Assembly: GCA_015350385.1 (NCBI GenBank) | Contig: WNKI01000002.1 | Coordinates: 6,413,533 to 6,477,532 of the forward strand | DNA: 64,000 bases | Reading direction: 5' to 3' | From: Aculops lycopersici | Taxonomy: Eukaryota > Arthropoda > Arachnida > Trombidiformes > Eriophyidae | Shown here: piece by piece, positions 60,899-64,000 of the stretch | Position numbering within the stretch: the first letter of the stretch is position 1 | Layout: each line of letters begins with the position of its first letter | Notes under the pieces: generated by a model | What the model was told of the DNA's origin: nothing | Database searches by the model: none | What the model saw: the letters and a program-made list of their open reading frames with translations, nothing else | Translations under genes and position numbers: made by a program

Positions 60899-61679
60899 AC
60901 ACGAGAGTGAGGGGAGCTATGTGCGATGAAATGTTGTGAGCTAGCCAGAACAAAGTGGCGCGAAATTTCGACTCTAAACTTCGTAGACATATTTTGGAAC
61001 ATGAAGACAAAACCTGGCGCCCCCGTGTGTTTGGCCTGGAATTTGTAACCGTCGTGTGCCTTTCAATGTTTCCTATGTATCCCCGAGAGATTAGTGGGCA
61101 GAGTAAAAGGAGAAGGAAGAAGAAATAACAACAACAGAAGCAAGATGAGCATCACGAGCAGCCTCCTGTGACAAATCAACGAGGCCCAGCATAACGACTG
61201 CTCGACATCGCGAGTGTAGTCAAGTTTTCGGCCAGACTGTGATTCTTGGTCGTCATCGCAGCCATAGGAGACGTGTCGTCTACTTTCTCGTTGTCGTCAA
61301 CTGCAACGTCTTTGCAGCAGTTAGTTAGCCACGATTAGGGAGCCAGCGAAGAGGTTAGCCGCCAGGTTAAGTGACAAATGTCGGCGGCTGCCACTGGTCC
61401 AGGGCCACGAAGAGATGAGACGCAGCGCGACGACTACAGCTTCTAGCTAGACTCATCATCGGGTTGTTACCACTTTAAAGTTTTTTCTGTATGCCATAAC
61501 AAATGTACAAGTAGCCGAGGGGCTGCTCACAATGTCAACTCGCGCGCCACTTGAAATTGTCTGAAGGGGTAGCTGGCGGCGGCGAGATGGCGACTCGAGC
61601 GCCCGTCGCACGTGCAATATTTTCCCCTCTATGTCTGTCTATGCGCATTAAATTTTCCTTTGCGAACTAAACGGAGTAA

Positions 61680-61738
61680 CGATATATATATATATATCGT
61701 GTCGGTGGTGCCATTGATTTTAGCTAGCTAGCTAGCTA
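61680..61738. repeat. (AT)n palindrome and (TAGC)n repeat
   Basis: CGATATATATATATATATCG at 61680-61699 is a self-complementary AT run. TAGCTAGCTAGCTAGCTA at 61721-61738 is a four-base repeat that is also self-complementary. Confidence 0.85.
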
Positions 61739-62663
61739 CAGCTGTAGCTGGTCATTGCTATTCGCGCAAGTTTCATTGAGGCGAATGGCAGTGCGCATCC
61801 GCCGTGCACACAGATGCCTCACTCGTTGCGGCAAGTCGCTAGAGTCGCGCGTACAGCACACAAAGTGAACGGCGCCTAGCGACCTGAAGCGAGCGAAAGA
61901 GCGATAGAGTTAGTGGCGCGCATTGAGCAATCGGCGGCCAGCGAGACGCGCGCCAGTAATGATTTCACTCGCGTGCTCTTGTGTATATTTGTTGCACTAC
62001 GACAATTCTCGCAGGGAGGATCAGTAAATCAAATGCGTGGCGAGCCAAATATCTAACAGTAAGCGCGAGCAATCGACTGGCTTTGTAGCGGTGAGTTAAA
62101 GAGCCAACTTCTAGGTGATTTGAGAGAAAAGAGCAACAACAAGGAAACTAAAACAAAAACAACCTATGAAAGCGAGCCCACACATAAAGAAGCGCAGGCG
62201 AGCAAGCGCACTACTTACGCTGGCAACTCGGAAGCCAGTGAGTGAGTCAGTTAGTTTCAATGTCAATTGTTCAATTACAACAGATTGGAATCAGTTGTGG
62301 GAAAGCTGAAGTGGGCGCACGCGCCACATGCTAAGTTGGTCAAAATATTAATGCCAACGGGAGTTCCATTGTGGCTATTGATGTTGCGGTTCCTTTTGGA
62401 CGGCCAGTCTGAGAGGAAGAGTGAGAGATGTGAGAGCCAGAGGGAGAGAGAGAGAGAGGTTTTGATCTTAGCTTGAGATTCGAAGCAGCGAGGAAGACGC
62501 AAGAAACTAGACACATATTCAAATTCGAAGCCAACAAAGTTGAATTTTACGGTTCGGATCTTGCATTCAAACGTTCAGAGTAGAAAAGAGCAAAGAGAAG
62601 AAAGAAAAAAGAAAGAGCAGCTAGTGTTGTCGGCCATTGTTGCCGGCGCGCAAAGCAAAAGCA

Positions 62664-63721
62664 ATGAGCGAGCCCAATGGGATCTCGATGGCCGGCGTGG
62701 GGCAAGAGATCAAGCAGAACATTTCCAGTTTATTCCACTACTGGCATCCTCACAAGCGACGACGACGACGACGACGACGACGAGAGGGAGATGAATCGCA
62801 ACAAGCACACCTATTCGGAACATCCTACTCTGTCAACTCTGTGATTGATTTCAAACAACGACAACCACCAACGCCGCCGACAACAGGTATCTCCACATCG
62901 GCGGCCACTTTAATCTCGCTCGTGTGCCTTATGGGAATTCTGCTCTCATTAGCAGTTTGCTTGGCAACAGCCGCCCAAGTCCAATCAGTTGAAAGCATAA
63001 TAAAGAACACTTCGCTCGTCACTCCAGAATCTAGCTCGTCCAGTTCAACTAAGGTGGCCATCGCGGCCACCGCCCGACTACCTGTGCGATTTAATCATCA
63101 CCATCAGCAGCATCACATGCGACGCCAGAGGCACAGCCACAATCGTAATCAGCTTACAAACTTGGAGAGCAACATAGACTCCAACTTTAACTCCCACTCC
63201 ATCTCTAATGCCACCAACAAGCCGCTTGTGGTTTTACCCGACGATTACGACGGCGACGAACCGGAAGGCGGAGAGCTGGACGGCGGCAGTGTTAGTGAGG
63301 AGACGTCAGCGGCGGTGGCCGGCGAGCCGCTTGATGCTCATAAGGTTTCAACGGAAAATAGAAAGGTCCAAGAGTTTAGCAACAACGACGACTACGAGAA
63401 GGCCCCAACGGGTGGCTACGACGACTCAAGCAGCAAGTATATCGAGGCCTCCTTCAACGGAGGCAACAGCACTATCAAGTATGAAGACAACCAGAGCCAC
63501 AGCAAAAGAGTTGGCGGAGCAAACGAATCGGTCAACGCCATGAGAAACTATCACGAACCACTAGGAATCGATGGCCAATTGATAAGCTCCTTCTTTAGTC
63601 ACATTGACAAGCAATGGAAGTTTGCCGAGATCATTCTAATCATTGTGTTTTCGGTTATTTTGGATCTCGTTACGGTGATAGGAAACATAATGGTGCTTAT
63701 ATCGTTTAAGATGGATAGAAC
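62664..63721 (+). CDS. first coding exon of a muscarinic/aminergic-type GPCR (partial)
   Basis: The exon ends in a class A GPCR first membrane helix: AEIILIIVFSVILDLVTVIG then NIMVLISFKMDRT, with Asn in the TM1 GN motif; the GN..V.ISFK wording is closest to muscarinic acetylcholine receptors. The donor AGAAC/GTAAGT follows (63721/63722, phase 2) and the rest is outside the window. The N-terminus is unusually long (about 320 residues): a poly-Arg run from a CGA repeat (62756-62783), a hydrophobic segment (TLISLVCLMGILLSLAVCLA, about 86-105) that may act as an internal signal, and an Asn/Ser/His-rich ectodomain with sequons. The open frame begins at a TTG (62637); ATG 62664 is the first. The true start may be later. 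Confidence 0.7.
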
Positions 63722-64000
63722 GTAAGTAGAACAGCAAATGTACCCTGTGTGCCTTGGATGATTTCTGTGCGAAGGCATATTGTCACCATAGACCATCACT
63801 GTCTATGATTTAGTTGAGTGCTTCCCTTTCTCTCTGGTTCCGTTTGTAATTCAAATGGGCCAATTGTACTTTCCCTCGGTTGTCAATGGACTTGTTTGAC
63901 AACACAACAAGAGCCATCCCACTCTCTCTCTCTCTCTCTGCCGTGCACACACAGTGTGTGCACACGTAAACAATAAACAGTCTTAAACCGAACGCTCAGA
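63722..64000 (+). other. start of GPCR intron 1
   Basis: GTAAGT donor sequence followed by non-coding DNA with a (TC)n run (about 63921-63939) and a CA/TG-rich stretch. The intron continues past the window. Confidence 0.7.

Larger units (their letters stand above)
59110..62663. other. long non-coding stretch upstream of GPCR
   Basis: About 3.5 kb with no recognised gene. It has microsatellites (listed) and a CpG-rich part (about 61790-61980) that may be the GPCR promoter or 5' UTR. Short frames (59092-59457, 59550-59744, 60049-60249 and others) show no family features. Confidence 0.5.

Noticed and set aside
1..64000. CRISPR arrays, insertion sequences, operons, ribosome binding sites
   Set aside because: The sequence is eukaryotic nuclear DNA. 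No spaced direct repeats, transposase or reverse-transcriptase frames were seen.

Overview
The window is animal nuclear DNA. It carries complete metazoan genes (vitellogenin, beta-arrestin, GATOR2, Integrator and Elongator subunits, a BAR-RhoGAP, a rhodopsin-type GPCR), GT-AG introns, AATAAA poly(A) signals and TATAAAAG boxes, and no bacterial features. Gene spacing is roughly one per 3 kb and most genes are single uninterrupted reading frames. Where coding introns exist they tend to lie near the 5' end. Vitellogenin and homopolymer-rich proteins point to an arthropod. The intron-poor, compact style matches what is known of eriophyoid (gall/rust) mites with genomes of about 30-40 Mb. The lineage assignment is inference; arthropod is much safer than eriophyoid.

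Layout. 0.3-10 kb: WDR24, SRP19, a RAB3GAP1 homologue without its catalytic block, alpha-N-acetylgalactosaminidase and INTS13/asunder. 10-16.5 kb: a three-exon fatty acyl-CoA reductase (spliced here by eye) with a long upstream region. 16.5-22 kb: a two-exon vitellogenin with TATA box and an upstream inverted repeat. 23-31 kb: LSM4 and MRPL15 (divergent), XPNPEP1, a secreted cysteine-rich protein, a 77-residue membrane protein and ELP4. 31.5-37.6 kb: adenylosuccinate synthetase, a short CC2D1/Lgd-like C2 protein, beta-arrestin and a small secreted Gly/His-rich protein. 39-48.5 kb: RABGAP1-type TBC protein, an ankyrin-only Kidins220-like protein, an unrecognised protein and TRUB2. 49.8-54.8 kb: a two-exon BAR-RhoGAP gene. 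55-59.2 kb: a tandem array of three related secreted-protein genes, one with a premature stop. 59.2-64 kb: long non-coding stretch and the first coding exon of an aminergic-type GPCR that runs off the window.

The genes are mostly unrelated housekeeping and signalling functions and do not form a pathway. Two themes stand out. First, several conserved proteins have lost whole domains or key residues: RAB3GAP1 without its GAP core, CC2D1 without DM14 repeats, RABGAP1 without PTB, Kidins220 without the KAP/membrane part, vitellogenin without a recognisable VWD, LSM4 without the RG tail, and TRUB2 without its catalytic Asp. Second, the 55-59 kb array shows near-identical 5' UTR and signal-peptide sequence in two copies but strongly diverged mature proteins. 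Its duplication carried along a fragment of the 3' end of the neighbouring RhoGAP gene. This array of candidate secreted (possibly salivary) proteins is the least described item in the window.
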